Below, piece by piece: positions 44,181-53,864 of a stretch of 64,000 nucleotides of DNA. The DNA comes from Roseimicrobium sp. ORNL1. Lineage in GTDB: Bacteria; Verrucomicrobiota; Verrucomicrobiia; Verrucomicrobiales; Verrucomicrobiaceae. The stretch's first letter is position 1. Each line of letters opens with the position of its first letter. The stretch is taken from positions 2,604,001 to 2,668,000 of the forward strand of contig NZ_CP049143.1 in NCBI RefSeq assembly GCF_011044495.1, given 5' to 3'. The notes below the pieces were generated by a model. It had not been told where the DNA came from, ran no database searches, and saw only the letters and a list, made by a program, of their open reading frames with translations. The position numbers were made by a program, and so were the translations under genes.

Positions 44181-44601
44181 GTTCTTCTTCTTCATGATAG
44201 GCGGGTGGCTTCTCCCGTTGCAGTTGCTGCACCTTCGCCGTGCAGCGCACACACAGCCCCGGATGTGGCGCGAAGCCCGTGCTCGCACACCGCACCCCGC
44301 AGATCTCACACGAGTCATCATACTCTTGCTCTTGCTCGTGCTTGTGTCCCAGCGTCAGGCTTGGTGTTATATCTCCCTCATCCACCACATGGCCAAAGAG
44401 ATCACCCATCGTCGTGATCTCCATCGGTGGCCGCATCGCGTCCACCAGGCGTATCGCCTCCGCCACACCGCTCACCCCATCTGCCCGGTACAGCATGTCA
44501 ATCACCGCCTCCAGCGTCGGCGCATGCAGATGCTGCTGCAGCCGCAGTCGCTGCCTGTGCCTGGGCGAGCCCCGCAGGTCTGTGTGTTCATGCCTGTTCA
44601 T
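44170..44601 (-). CDS. Zinc-finger protein of the phage-like block
   Basis: This 143 aa protein has an N-terminal helical part (ALEAVIDMLYRADGVSG-like, about residues 30-50). The C-terminus has CEICGVRC, then CVRC, a likely zinc site, and an acidic end (EEEEHDD). It overlaps the next gene, which supports co-transcription. The function is unknown; it could be regulatory. Confidence 0.65.
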   Translation of the reverse strand: MNRHEHTDLRGSPRHRQRLRLQQHLHAPTLEAVIDMLYRADGVSGVAEAIRLVDAMRPPMEITTMGDLFGHVVDEGDITPSLTLGHKHEQEQEYDDSCEICGVRCASTGFAPHPGLCVRCTAKVQQLQREKPPAYHEEEEHDD

Positions 44602-45005
44602 AAATGGAGTGATGGAGTGATGCGTGTGGTGGCCTCACGCGAAGGACCCAGAAGCCGTGACGCGCAGCGTCCTTGGACTGCGTGCAGCCTGCTGCCGCTT
44701 TCCAGAGTCCACAGCCTGCTGTGGCGATGGTGACACTCGCTCGTAAGGTGACGCGTCCTGAAAGCTTGGCGACTTCGTCGCTGTGAAGCGTGCATCAGGC
44801 TGCACTTGAGGAAAGCGGCAGCAGGCTGCGCGCAGTCCAAGGCCTTCGGCACCGCTTCCGTATCCCTGTCCTTACGTTCATCTGCCAAAGCGGTGCTGCA
44901 CGCAAGATGGCGCCTGTACTCATCATTCATCATCCCTCAATCCTCTGCTGCTTCGCTGCTTTGCGTTAAATCTCACCTCACTCCACCATCCGCATTTCAG
45001 CCTCC
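44602..45005. other. Spacer with inverted-repeat R9
   Basis: No gene is seen. An inverted repeat (44671-44842) fills the middle. Confidence 0.5.
44671..44842. repeat. Inverted-repeat element R9
   Basis: Left arm CCTTGGACTGCGTGCAGCC (44671-44702) and right inverse arm ending GCGCGCAGTCCAAGG (44810-44842) make arms of about 32 bp with one or two mismatches. This is a single copy in the window. Confidence 0.7.
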
Positions 45006-45329
45006 TCAATATTCCCCATCATCCCCGCGCATGAAGGACTCCGCATAACGCCGCATCGCCTCATTAAAGGCCTTGCCCGCCAGCTCCGCCGAGTCCCGCG
45101 TCGGGCCCTCGATGCTCCCGTTTCCCTCCACATCCGCGCAGTGCTCGCACGCCACATAGTAGCTGCGGCGCACACGCTCCCGCCCATAACTCCGCACCAG
45201 GAGTGACCGCCACCCGCACAGCGGGCACGCGGGCAATCCATAGACCAGGTGCGTCTGATGATAGGCCACCGTCTCGGGCGCAGGCATAGACACAGCGGCG
45301 GCAGCGGAAATGGAATCACGAGAGGACAT
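45006..45329 (-). CDS. Lar-like zinc-ribbon protein
   Basis: This 107 aa protein has CPLCGWRSLLVRSYG, then YYVACEHCAD, a two-CxxC zinc ribbon with the spacing of Lar (restriction alleviation) proteins. A conserved-looking AFNEAMRRY helix follows, as in that family. Lar proteins protect phage DNA by modulating host restriction. The resemblance is from motif and context only. Confidence 0.6.
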   Translation of the reverse strand: MSSRDSISAAAAVSMPAPETVAYHQTHLVYGLPACPLCGWRSLLVRSYGRERVRRSYYVACEHCADVEGNGSIEGPTRDSAELAGKAFNEAMRRYAESFMRGDDGEY

Positions 45330-45551
45330 GGGGAAAGGGACGAATAGTTGATAGTCGAAGGTTGATGGTTGATAGCCTGAGTCGGTGCGACAGTGAGCGG
45401 TGAGCGGTGCGACGGTGTCAGCTTGGACTACAAGGCTGTGGACTCTTAAGCAGGCGCATAACGACGAGTGATGGTGCAGAGGTGTTCAGCAGGGTCTGCC
45501 ACCGTCGTATTGATTACCGTCGCACCGCTCACCGTCCTACTGTCCCACCGG
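45330..45551. other. Spacer with heptad units
   Basis: Period-7 units GTTGATA/GTTGATG (about 45350-45375) and GGTGAGC-type units (about 45385-45415) occur. No gene is seen. Confidence 0.5.
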
Positions 45552-46166
45552 CTACATCCCCGCCGCCTCCAAATCACCCGCGAGCTTCTGCATATCCCGG
45601 TGAAATCCAGACGGGCTTTCCGCATAGTCCGCCACGCGTCGTGTATCCGCGCCCAGCCAGCGGTCGGCGCAGTCCAGGTAGCACAGGCCATCGAAGACAT
45701 TGCCCACGCGGAATTCATTCAGCGCATACAGCTTCCAGGTCGTCTCCTGGTCAAAGTCCTCCGGACCGCGATGCTCATTCGGCTGCGCGCCCAGGCTCTG
45801 GGAAATGGCGGAGCCTGCCAGGCACACCTCGCACACCGCATCCGTGCGGTGCTCGCGATGCCACACATCCATATTGATGCGATAGATATCCGGCCGCCCC
45901 TCCACCTTGCGCAGGTCCGCCAGCGCCGCACGGATCAAGGCGGAAGGCTTCGCGGGAAGCGTCGCCCGCTGGGGACTCGTGACCGGAGAAGGGGTGCCTG
46001 TAGTCGCAGTCACAGCGGCACCAGCAGAAACATCAGCGTGCGTCACCGTGACGGTGCGGGTGGCTTCGGCCCCAACTTCAACTTCAAGTTCAGCTTCAGC
46101 TTCAGCTGGAGCCTGTGCCTGGGTCAGAGCCTGGTCTTGTGCAGAGTTGCATGTCGTCGATTGCAT
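45552..46166 (-). CDS. Hypothetical phage-block protein
   Basis: This 204 aa protein has a low-complexity Ala/Glu/Thr first 80 residues. A folded part follows: RPDIYRINMDVWHREHRT, CEVCLAGSAISQSLG and LCYLDCADRWLG. A small zinc or redox site is possible (CEVC). No family is recognised. The start is set at MQSTTC; the upstream extension is spacer. Confidence 0.65.
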   Translation of the reverse strand: MQSTTCNSAQDQALTQAQAPAEAEAELEVEVGAEATRTVTVTHADVSAGAAVTATTGTPSPVTSPQRATLPAKPSALIRAALADLRKVEGRPDIYRINMDVWHREHRTDAVCEVCLAGSAISQSLGAQPNEHRGPEDFDQETTWKLYALNEFRVGNVFDGLCYLDCADRWLGADTRRVADYAESPSGFHRDMQKLAGDLEAAGM

Positions 46167-46413
46167 AACAGTTGGAAATGGTGGGTGGGTGGTTGTTTGG
46201 GGACGGGATTGGATTTGGAACTTGGGAAGTCGTGGATAACTCATGAAGTGACTGGCAGAGGCAGAGGTAGAGACAGAGGCAGCGACATGCGCGGGTGTTG
46301 AAGTTGAAGGAAGTCGGGTCTCCAGACCGGACAGTGGTTGGCGGGTTTTCCTACCCGCCACTCCCACGAGTAGCAGCGATGCATCGTGGCGGCCTTTACA
46401 GCCACCGCATCTC

Positions 46414-46695
46414 TCAGACGAGCGCGAGTGTCAGCGCGAATATCAGGCTGAAGCACAGTGCGGAGAGCGCGAGCCCGAGCCAGAAGGCAATGGCCCCGAC
46501 CACGGCACCGAGGCAGCTCTGGACCTCCGCGATCTCGTGCAGGTCCTCGCCCTTATCGCCGTCTCCCTCATCGTCCTCTTCCGCATATTCCAGTTCTTGC
46601 TCCTGCTCCTGCTCGTTCATGTAAGCGTTCTCGCGCTCGTCTTCGTGATTATCTTCGCGTTCGTCCGTCGTGTTCCAGTCAGAGGGATTACTCAT
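46414..46695 (-). CDS. Acidic membrane protein of the phage-like block
   Basis: This 93 aa protein has an N-terminal half that is strongly acidic (EQEQEQELEYAEEDDEGDGD). The C-terminal half is a long hydrophobic stretch (GAVVGAIAFWLGLALSALCF) with one or two membrane passes. It could be a holin-like or tail-anchored protein, but there is no specific evidence. Confidence 0.6.
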   Translation of the reverse strand: MSNPSDWNTTDEREDNHEDERENAYMNEQEQEQELEYAEEDDEGDGDKGEDLHEIAEVQSCLGAVVGAIAFWLGLALSALCFSLIFALTLALV

Positions 46696-47285
46696 AAGTG
46701 TGGTGGATTTGAGATTTGAGATTTGAAATTTCAGAAGGGGATGTCCCGGAGGGCGCCGGCATGGAGGGGCGTCGTGGCCCTGGTGTGGAGATGGGTGGTG
46801 GTTCGCAACCGCCCCTTTCTTTGCAGGGGAGGATGCCTCGAAGGCGGATGCCGGTTGCAACCACAGCAGCAGCATCAACTTCTTCTTCTCGCTGACTGCC
46901 TGCCACCCATCTCGGGCGGCGTTGGTTTCTCAGTCTAGTCTACGTGAGCAGCTCTACGGTCACTCACGCACGGCCGCGCGACTGCGCAGCGCCTCTCCGG
47001 GACAAATGGGATGATGGTTGATAGTCCATGGTTGATAGTTGATAGCCTGATGGTGAAGGAGGTTAGGCGTCCCCGCCTGACAGCGGTCGTTAGGCCTCCG
47101 GCCTGACGTTTGGAGCATTGCTCGCCTCGCAAGGAGAGCACCCGTCCTGATGTGTGGTCACCTGCGTGGGATTCAACACAGAGGGCACGGAGACACAGAA
47201 ACACAGAGTATTTGTAAAGAGCCGGTCAGGCCCTCAGTAACTCAGGCTATCAGCTATCAACCATAGACCATCAACCCTCGCAGCC
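46696..47285. other. Spacer with R5 and heptad units
   Basis: No gene is supported. GTTGATA-type heptads lie at about 47010-47045, an R5 repeat at 47066-47105 and TATCAAC-type units near 47250. Confidence 0.5.
47066..47105. repeat. Dispersed repeat R5
   Basis: It carries GGCGTCCCCGCCTGACAGCG followed by GTCGTTAGGC, as at 59977-60017, 60262-60315 and in the 61770-62745 repeats. Confidence 0.7.
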
Positions 47286-47420
47286 TTACCCCCTCCACAG
47301 CATCTGCCACAGCCGGCGGCCGAGAAGGATGGCGGCGAAAAGCATGAGGAGCGCGACCGGCCACGGCGCCGTGATGGGGTCCAGCGCATAGAGAAGGTGA
47401 AGCATGGTGTAGGAGAACAT
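47286..47420 (-). CDS. 44-residue membrane microprotein
   Basis: The frame ATG to TAA encodes MFSYTMLHLLYALD, then PVALLMLFAAILLGRRLW and a basic end. This is one clear membrane helix flanked by charge, consistent with a real microprotein of the leftward phage-like operon. A holin or a spacer-encoded accident are alternatives. Confidence 0.55.
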   Translation of the reverse strand: MFSYTMLHLLYALDPITAPWPVALLMLFAAILLGRRLWQMLWRG

Positions 47421-47463
47421 GAGAGGATCGGGTGGAGTTCAGTGATGGAGTGATGGCTGCGGG

Positions 47464-47949
47464 TCAGGCCGCCTGTGTTGCCTGCCTGCCGCGGCGGCTG
47501 GGAGAGGGAAGGGGAGTGGCGGGTGCGCCTGCGCCTGCGCCTGTGCGTGCCTTCGCGCCATCCGTCCCCTTGCTCCTATTTCTGCTCTTCCGCGTGCCTG
47601 CGGCCTTCGGGGTGGCGGCCACCACGCCTTCCTTGCGCCGGCGCGAGTTTACCATGGGCAGGCCGTACTCCGCCTTCTTGCGGTCCTCCTGTTTGACTGC
47701 GCCCTCCTGGATGAGCCAGTGCACCGCTTCGCGAATGGTGAAGCCGCGGCCACGGAGCTCCGCATACACCGGCCAGAGCGTGCTCCAGCGGCCCACAGGT
47801 CCGGTCTTGCGCTTCGCCCATTGGGGCTGCGCCTGGGCTGCCTGTGCCTTCAGGGTGGCCGAAGACGCGGCGGTGGCCGTGTTGGTCGTGGCGGCCGTGG
47901 TGGGTTGATCGTTCATTGGAGTGTTATCGAGAAGGTTATCGTGCTGCAT
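47464..47949 (-). CDS. Putative DNA-binding phage-block protein
   Basis: This 161 aa protein starts at ATG within TAATG, so its start overlaps the stop of the upstream gene by 1 bp. A central region (RWSTLWPVYAELRGRGFTIR, EAVHWLIQEGAV) looks helix-turn-helix-like, and a basic Arg/Lys-rich C-terminus follows. No family name is recognised. Confidence 0.6.
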   Translation of the reverse strand: MQHDNLLDNTPMNDQPTTAATTNTATAASSATLKAQAAQAQPQWAKRKTGPVGRWSTLWPVYAELRGRGFTIREAVHWLIQEGAVKQEDRKKAEYGLPMVNSRRRKEGVVAATPKAAGTRKSRNRSKGTDGAKARTGAGAGAPATPLPSPSRRGRQATQAA

Positions 47950-48332
47950 TATCTCTTCCCCTTCGTGGGCGTTTGCGTGATGGCCTGGCGCAAGCTGGCT
48001 GGGGCAGAGGCAGGGGACTTGCCTCGTGAGCTCGCTCCCTCTCGCGGGCGTGTGCCTGCGTGGCCGCTGCTGTTTCTGCTGCTCCGTCGCCGTGGTGCGG
48101 TGCCATCCGCCCACACGCCGTCCCAAATCTTGTCCGCCAGGTGCGTGGCCTGCGCATAGGGCACCGGCAGGCGCACCCCACTGCGCAGGATGATTTCATG
48201 CCGCGCTCCGCGTCCCGTGCCGATGCGTACCGCCGCCACCTCACACGCAGAGATGGCATAGCACCCGCTGTAGATGGAACCCGACGCGCCGCCACGGAGT
48301 GGAGGTGGGTCGCTGATAGGATGGTGTAGCAT
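47949..48332 (-). CDS. Hypothetical phage-block protein, paralogue 1
   Basis: This 127 aa protein has central EIILRSGVRLPVPYAQATHLADKIWDG. It is similar to ELILCSGITVPLTYAEAVAIRENLL in the gene at 48403-48708, so the two are an old duplicate pair. The C-terminus is low-complexity. It is coupled to the next gene through TAATG. Confidence 0.65.
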   Translation of the reverse strand: MLHHPISDPPPLRGGASGSIYSGCYAISACEVAAVRIGTGRGARHEIILRSGVRLPVPYAQATHLADKIWDGVWADGTAPRRRSSRNSSGHAGTRPREGASSRGKSPASAPASLRQAITQTPTKGKR

Positions 48333-48402
48333 AAATGGATGGAAATGGTGGTCGTGCAGGTATCAACGTGGGTCCTTCATGGGGAGGGCAGCTGCAGCGA
48401 CC

Positions 48403-48708
48403 TCAGCTGACGATTTCGAACAGCCCATTCCGGAAGGTCGGGTCGTTCACGGCAAATTTTTCCACGCGCAGGAGATTCTCCCTTATGGCCACAGCCTCTG
48501 CGTAGGTGAGCGGGACAGTGATGCCGGAACAGAGAATCAATTCATTCCCCTCCACTCCGGGTTTCGCGCTCACGCGGAGCAGAGCCACTTCGGCAGGGTT
48601 CAGCATGATGCCAGTGTCAGTCCGTCCTGTGCGACGCGCCGTGCTGAGCGCAGGGCCCGAGGCGGAGGTGGTGGCCATCGCAGAAGGGTGGCTGGTGCGC
48701 GTGCTCAT
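48403..48708 (-). CDS. Hypothetical phage-block protein, paralogue 2
   Basis: This 101 aa protein has a Ser/Thr-rich first third, then IMLNPAEVALLRVSAKPG and the motif shared with 47949-48332. Its ATG overlaps the upstream stop as ATGA, indicating translational coupling in the leftward operon. Confidence 0.7.
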   Translation of the reverse strand: MSTRTSHPSAMATTSASGPALSTARRTGRTDTGIMLNPAEVALLRVSAKPGVEGNELILCSGITVPLTYAEAVAIRENLLRVEKFAVNDPTFRNGLFEIVS

Positions 48709-49160
48709 GCCCTTCCTCCTTTCCGCTTCATTCCCCTGCTCGTGCTCGCACGCGCATTCACACGCGTGCGCGCTTCCGCAGCGCGCGGCTCCTCGGTGGC
48801 AGCCGGGAGAGCGTCGCCAGCCGTGGCCAGATGCGCGCTCGCTGCCGCAGATCCACGCGCCCGCTTCGCACCGTCATGCGCTCCCTTCTTTTCCTGGAGG
48901 GAAGGGCGGGCATCACCCGCGTCGGCATCATCGCCCGCATGGCTGAGGTTCGCATTCGCCTTCGCAGTCGCCTGCTTCCGCGCAGCCACATGTGCGGCGT
49001 ACGAGTCAGAGCCGGCAGGCATCGGATTCCGCCGCATGGCCTGGATGGCCAGCAGCCGGAGTTGCTGCCCCTTGGCCCGACCCTCCCGCCTGGCCAGCGC
49101 TGCCAGAGCGGCGTGCTCCGGAGCCTCCAGCGGGGTATTGACATACACAATTGCATTCAT
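48705..49160 (-). CDS. First gene of the leftward phage-like operon
   Basis: This 151 aa protein begins MNAIVYVNTPLEAPEHAALAAL, has a basic helical part (LARREGRAKGQQLRLLAIQA) and a long Ala/Arg/Lys-rich tail. The start at 49160 is preferred to one at 49178 because the latter would lie inside the operator-like repeat. It may bind nucleic acid; no family is known. Confidence 0.65.
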   Translation of the reverse strand: MNAIVYVNTPLEAPEHAALAALARREGRAKGQQLRLLAIQAMRRNPMPAGSDSYAAHVAARKQATAKANANLSHAGDDADAGDARPSLQEKKGAHDGAKRARGSAAASAHLATAGDALPAATEEPRAAEARTRVNARASTSRGMKRKGGRA

Positions 49161-49165
49161 AGTTC

Positions 49166-49202
49166 GGTGTATAGACACCTAATACACGGGTGCCTATACA
49201 CC
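49166..49202. promoter_or_regulatory. Operator-like inverted repeat between divergent genes
   Basis: GGTGTATAGACACC (49166-49179) faces GGTGCCTATACACC (49189-49202): 14-bp arms with one mismatch and a 9-bp spacer TAATACACG. It lies in the only divergent gap of the phage-like block, 5 bp before the leftward start and 48 bp before the rightward regulator gene. It probably controls one or both promoters. Confidence 0.65.
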
Positions 49203-49250
49203 CGCAAGAAATTTGTTGAAGAATCTTTTCAAAGGGTGTCGAGTCACCGC

Positions 49251-49436
49251 ATGCCCAATCAGAGAAAAGCCGGGAAACGCATGGTCGGCTTCTACGCCAC
49301 CGAAGAGGAAGCCACCGCCATGATGGAGGCCGCCAGGCGCGAGGGAAAAACCCTCGCCGACTGGCTCCGCGCGCTCATCCCCGACGAGGGGAAAAAGGCC
49401 ACCGGCGCCAAGTCCACGAAGAAGAAATCTCAGTAG
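49251..49436 (+). CDS. Small putative regulator, divergent from the operon
   Basis: This 61 aa basic protein includes RMVGFYATEEEATAMMEAAR, then EGKTLADWLRALIP and a Lys-rich tail. The strand-helix-helix pattern suits a ribbon-helix-helix DNA-binding protein. Position next to an inverted repeat suggests it could repress the leftward operon, like a phage switch protein. This is inferred from size and context. Confidence 0.65.
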   Translation: MPNQRKAGKRMVGFYATEEEATAMMEAARREGKTLADWLRALIPDEGKKATGAKSTKKKSQ

Positions 49437-49593
49437 TATCCCCACGCCTGCGAGGCCCGCGGCAGGACGAGAGAGGGTAGCCGTTTGTTCATGTGAACAG
49501 TATGGCGACCCCACCCTCCGCCGCAACCATTTTAAGCGACCGGACCGGTGTTACCGATTGTCAGGAAAAGTAAATTGCCCAACTCTCACTTTC

Positions 49594-50064
49594 ATGCCCG
49601 ACTCCTACCACACCATCGGCACCGACCAGTGGCAGATTCTGCTCCCCGGCGACTGGGCCTACAAGCCCCCGGAGGGCGACCGTGACCGCCCCGCGCCCTT
49701 CTACTTCGAGTCCGCAGATGGCACCAAGGCCGCCTACCTCTCCGTCTTCGACCGCACGGATCCAGACATCCCCGCACTCACCGCCCTCGCCACCTGGCGC
49801 GATCACGAAATCACCAACCTCCACGCCATGGCAGATCACCAGTGGGAGATACTGGAGGAGTGGGCGCACGAGGAAGACGGCACCGCCATCTCCGGCAGTG
49901 ACTGCCTCGCACGCGCCCATGGCTATCGCATCCTCTGCCTGCGCATGACCCGCCACTCCTGGCTCGTCCGCGCCAGCCTGCACGACTATGAGTGCACCGA
50001 CTATGCGACCTCGCAGCAGTACTTCCAGCCCATCGTGGATTCCTTCGCACCCGTGATCGCATAG
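49594..50064 (+). CDS. Hypothetical protein
   Basis: This 156 aa protein begins MPDSYHTIGTDQWQILLPGDW, with a beta-rich pattern and a late FQPIVDSFAPVIA. The layout recalls single-domain proteins of the PsbP/DcrB kind, often found as immunity or chaperone-like proteins, but no diagnostic motif is seen. No signal peptide. The start was moved 12 codons in from an in-frame upstream codon. Confidence 0.75.
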   Translation: MPDSYHTIGTDQWQILLPGDWAYKPPEGDRDRPAPFYFESADGTKAAYLSVFDRTDPDIPALTALATWRDHEITNLHAMADHQWEILEEWAHEEDGTAISGSDCLARAHGYRILCLRMTRHSWLVRASLHDYECTDYATSQQYFQPIVDSFAPVIA

Positions 50065-50408
<344 letters not shown>

Positions 50409-53400
50409 ATGCTTCCTGAAGTATTCATCAAACACTGGGCCAAGGCCGAAGCCAATGAGCGGGCGAATTCCCAAGCCTTTCTCATCGGCCTGACCCAGTT
50501 GCTAGGCGTGCCGTCTCCTTCCAATTCCCACGCAGACGGCTACAGCTTCGAGTACCCCGTCAAAGTGCCAGGCACCAGCAATACGAACTACATCGATCTC
50601 TACAAGCGTTCTCACTTTGTCCTGGAGTCAAAGCAGTACACCGCAAAGAAAGAGGAGCAGTCCATGCTCCAGCTCGCCGCGCTCAAGGCCGGAGTCGTGG
50701 AGGAGAAGAAGAAATCAGGACCGCTGCGTGGTACCGGCGCTTGGGATGACGCCATGGTCCGTGCCAAGGGGCAGGCCGAGCGCTACGTGCGATCCCTCCC
50801 AGCGGAAGAGCCGAATCCCCCCTTCCTCCTCGTGTGTGACGTGGGGCACACCATTGAGGTGTATGCGGACTTCACCCAGAATGGCAAGGCCTACCTCCCA
50901 TTCCCCGATCCGCGCACCTTCCGCATCAAGCTCAAGGACCTCGCGAATGACAAGATTCGCGAACGTCTCCACCTCATCTGGACGAATCCCACCTCGCTGG
51001 ATCCTTCCAAGGTTTCAGCGGATGTCACCCGCGAGATCGCCGGTTATCTGGCGGAGCTCGCGAAGTCCCTGGAGCAGGCGGGGCATGAGCCCGAGGTCGT
51101 TGCCCAGTTCCTCACACGTTGTCTCTTTTGCATGTTCGCGGAGGACGTGGGCTTGCTGCCTGAGGGCTCCTTCACCGAGTTGCTCGCCTCCGTCCCCGGC
51201 GATGGTACCGGCTTTGAGGATCTCCTTGGAACTCTCTTCCGTGAAATGAACCACGGCACGGGAAAGAGCATCTCCGTCGTCCTGCGGAAGAAGCTCCTCC
51301 GCTTCAATGGCGGCCTCTTCGCTGACCACACCGTGCTTCCCGTGAATGGCATGCAGCTGGGCTTGCTCAAGCAGGCGGCGAAGACGAACTGGCGCAATGT
51401 CGAGCCCGCCATCTTCGGCACACTGCTGGAGCGTGCCCTCGTGCCGGAGGAGCGTCATGCACTCGGAGCTCACTTCACTCCGCGCGCCTATGTCGAGCGC
51501 CTCGTGCTGCCCACCGTCATGGAGCCCCTCCGCGAGGAGTGGGAGAGCATCCGCGTCGCCGCCATCACCCTGGCGAACAAGGATGACATGAAGGGCGCTC
51601 GCAAGCTGGTGAATGCCTTCCATGACAAGCTCTGCGAAGTCACCGTGCTTGATCCCGCCTGCGGCAGTGGAAACTTCCTCTACGTCGCGCTGGAGCATAT
51701 GAAGCGCCTGGAGGGTGAAGTCATCGATCTCGCCACCGACCTCGGCGTGGATCAGCGGCTGGATCTCACCACCCACACCGTGGACCCGCATCAGTTCCTC
51801 GGCATCGAGCTGAACCCCCGCGCCGCCGCCATCGCCGAACTCGTCCTTTGGATTGGCTACCTTCAGTGGCACTTCCGCACCCGCGGCCAGACTCTCCCGG
51901 AAGAGCCCGTGCTGAAGACCTTCAAGAACATCGAATGCCGCGACGCCGTGCTGGAGTACGATGGTGAACCTGAACCCGCACGGGATGAGCACGGCCACAT
52001 CCGCACCGTGTGGGATCGGCGGAGCTATAAGACTGACTTGGTGACGAATCGTGATGTGCCGGATGAGTCCAAGCGTGTGCCACTGTTGACGTATAAGAAT
52101 CCACGCCCAGCGAAGTGGCCAAACGCAAACTTCATTGTGGGGAATCCGCCCTTTCTTGGAAAAGTGAAATTGCGGGAGGATCTTGGCGATGGATATGCTG
52201 AAACGCTCCGTGCTGCTTACCCTCCAGTACCCGAGTCAGCCGACTTTGTGCTCTATTGGTGGCACAAAGCAGCCACTTTGGTTCGTACTGCCAAGGCGCG
52301 GCGCTTTGGCCTCATTACAACCAATAGCTTGCGTCAGACGTTCGCGCGACGCGTAGTTCAGATGCATCTGGATGCAGAATTGCCGTTGTCATTGGCATTC
52401 GCAGTCCCGGATCACCCTTGGGTAGACACTGTTGATGGTGCTGCAGTTCGCATCGCAATGTCCGTCGGGGTAGCGGGTAGCTCCCCCGGAAGTCTGCTAT
52501 CCGTGATTGATGAAGTGCCTCAACCAGATGGATCCTCGATTGTCACGTTTGAGGGACGCCGTGGTCAGATTAAGGCTGATCTATCGGTTGGCGCTAACGT
52601 GTCAGCTGCCATTCCTCTCAAGGCGAATGCTCTGTTAGCCAGTACTGGTCTGATTCTTGGGGGACGCGGATTCGTTATCACTTCAGGTGAGGCAAAGGAA
52701 CTTAAGAGGGACTGTCCCTCGGCGAGTAAACTCGTATTTCCATTGAAAAATGGAGACGACATAAATGGCCTGGACAGAAATGCCTATGTGATCGACACAA
52801 ACGGATGAAGTGAAGAGGAGCTTAAGGCAGAAGTGCCGCAAATTTATCAAAGGCTGCTCACGACCGTCTATCCAGAACGGCAGCAAAACAACGACCCAAA
52901 GCTCAGGAAGTATTGGTGGCTATTCAGACGCAGTAATGAGCAGGTGCGTGGCGCTATCCGAAATCTTCCCAGGTTCATAGTGACTGTTGAAACAGCAAAG
53001 CATCGAATCTTTAGCTTCGTAGAAGCGCTCACCAAACCTGAGCACAAGCTTGTCGTCATCGGTAGCGATGATGCGCATGTGTTGGGCGTCGTATCCAGCA
53101 ACATTCACGTGAAGTGGGCACTCGCTCAAGGGGCTTTATTGGAAGATCGCCCTGTATATCCTAAGTCGGAATGCTTCGACCCATTCCCATTCCCCCTCTG
53201 CGGCGAAGAGGAAAAGCACCGGATCCGCACTCTCGCCGAGGAACTCGACGCCCACCGCAAACGTGCTCAGGAAAAGCACCGTCTCTCCCTCACCAGCATG
53301 TACAACGTGCTGGAGAAGCTCCGTGCCGGCGAGACTCTCACCGAGAAAGACAAGGGCGTCCACGATCGCGGCCTCATCTCCATCCTTAAGCAGCTCCACG

Positions 53401-53849
53401 ATGACCTTGATGCCGCCGTCTTCGCCGCCTACGGCTGGCCCACCACCTTGACCGATGCAGAAATTCTCGAACGCCTCGTCGCTCTGAACGCCCAGCGCGC
53501 TGCCGAGGAAAAACGCGGCATCATTCACTGGCTCCGCCCCGAATACCAAAACCCCACCGGCCAGTCCGCCGCCCAAGGCACCCTCAACCTGCCCCCAAAA
53601 AAGTCCGCCACCAAGAAGGCGCAGGGCTCAGCCGCTCCTGCCCCCAAAGGCAAAATCCCTTGGCCAAAATCCATCGCCGAACGCATCCGCGTTACCGAGC
53701 AAGCTCTTCATGCCGCAGGACACGCCGTCACCGCGGGGGAACTTGCCCAACGTTTTTCACGTGCCCAACCGAAGGACGTTCAGGAAATTCTAGAAAGCCT
53801 TGTGGCCTTTGGACGAGGGCACCGGAATGGAGACACCTTCAGCGTGTAG
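50409..53849 (+). pseudogene. Fused restriction-methyltransferase gene split by an in-frame TGA
   Basis: Two frames in the same phase (50409-52808 and on to 53849) form one gene of about 1,146 codons with a single TGA at 52806-52808. Part 1 has an N-terminal nuclease-like site (NYIDLYKRSHFVLESKQY, Asp and Glu-x-Lys), methyltransferase motif I DPACGSGNFLYVAL and motif IV NFIVGNPPF. After the TGA the reading continues SEEELKAEVPQIYQRL, where relatives of this family carry an uninterrupted GLSEEE-like stretch. The rest supplies the target-recognition region and a C-terminal winged-helix-like end. This resembles type IIL (MmeI/YeeA-type) enzymes. It is either a recent nonsense mutant, a read-through product or a sequencing error. 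Confidence 0.8.
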
Positions 53850-53864
53850 GATAGCTAGCAAACG

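Noticed and set aside
51015-51998. A 327-codon reverse frame opposite the methyltransferase
   Set aside because: The forward frame has intact methyltransferase motifs at the same place, so the reverse frame is a shadow.
52806-52808. Selenocysteine at the TGA of the methyltransferase gene
   Set aside because: The family has no known selenocysteine at this position and no obvious SECIS-like hairpin is seen just after the TGA. A nonsense mutation is simpler.
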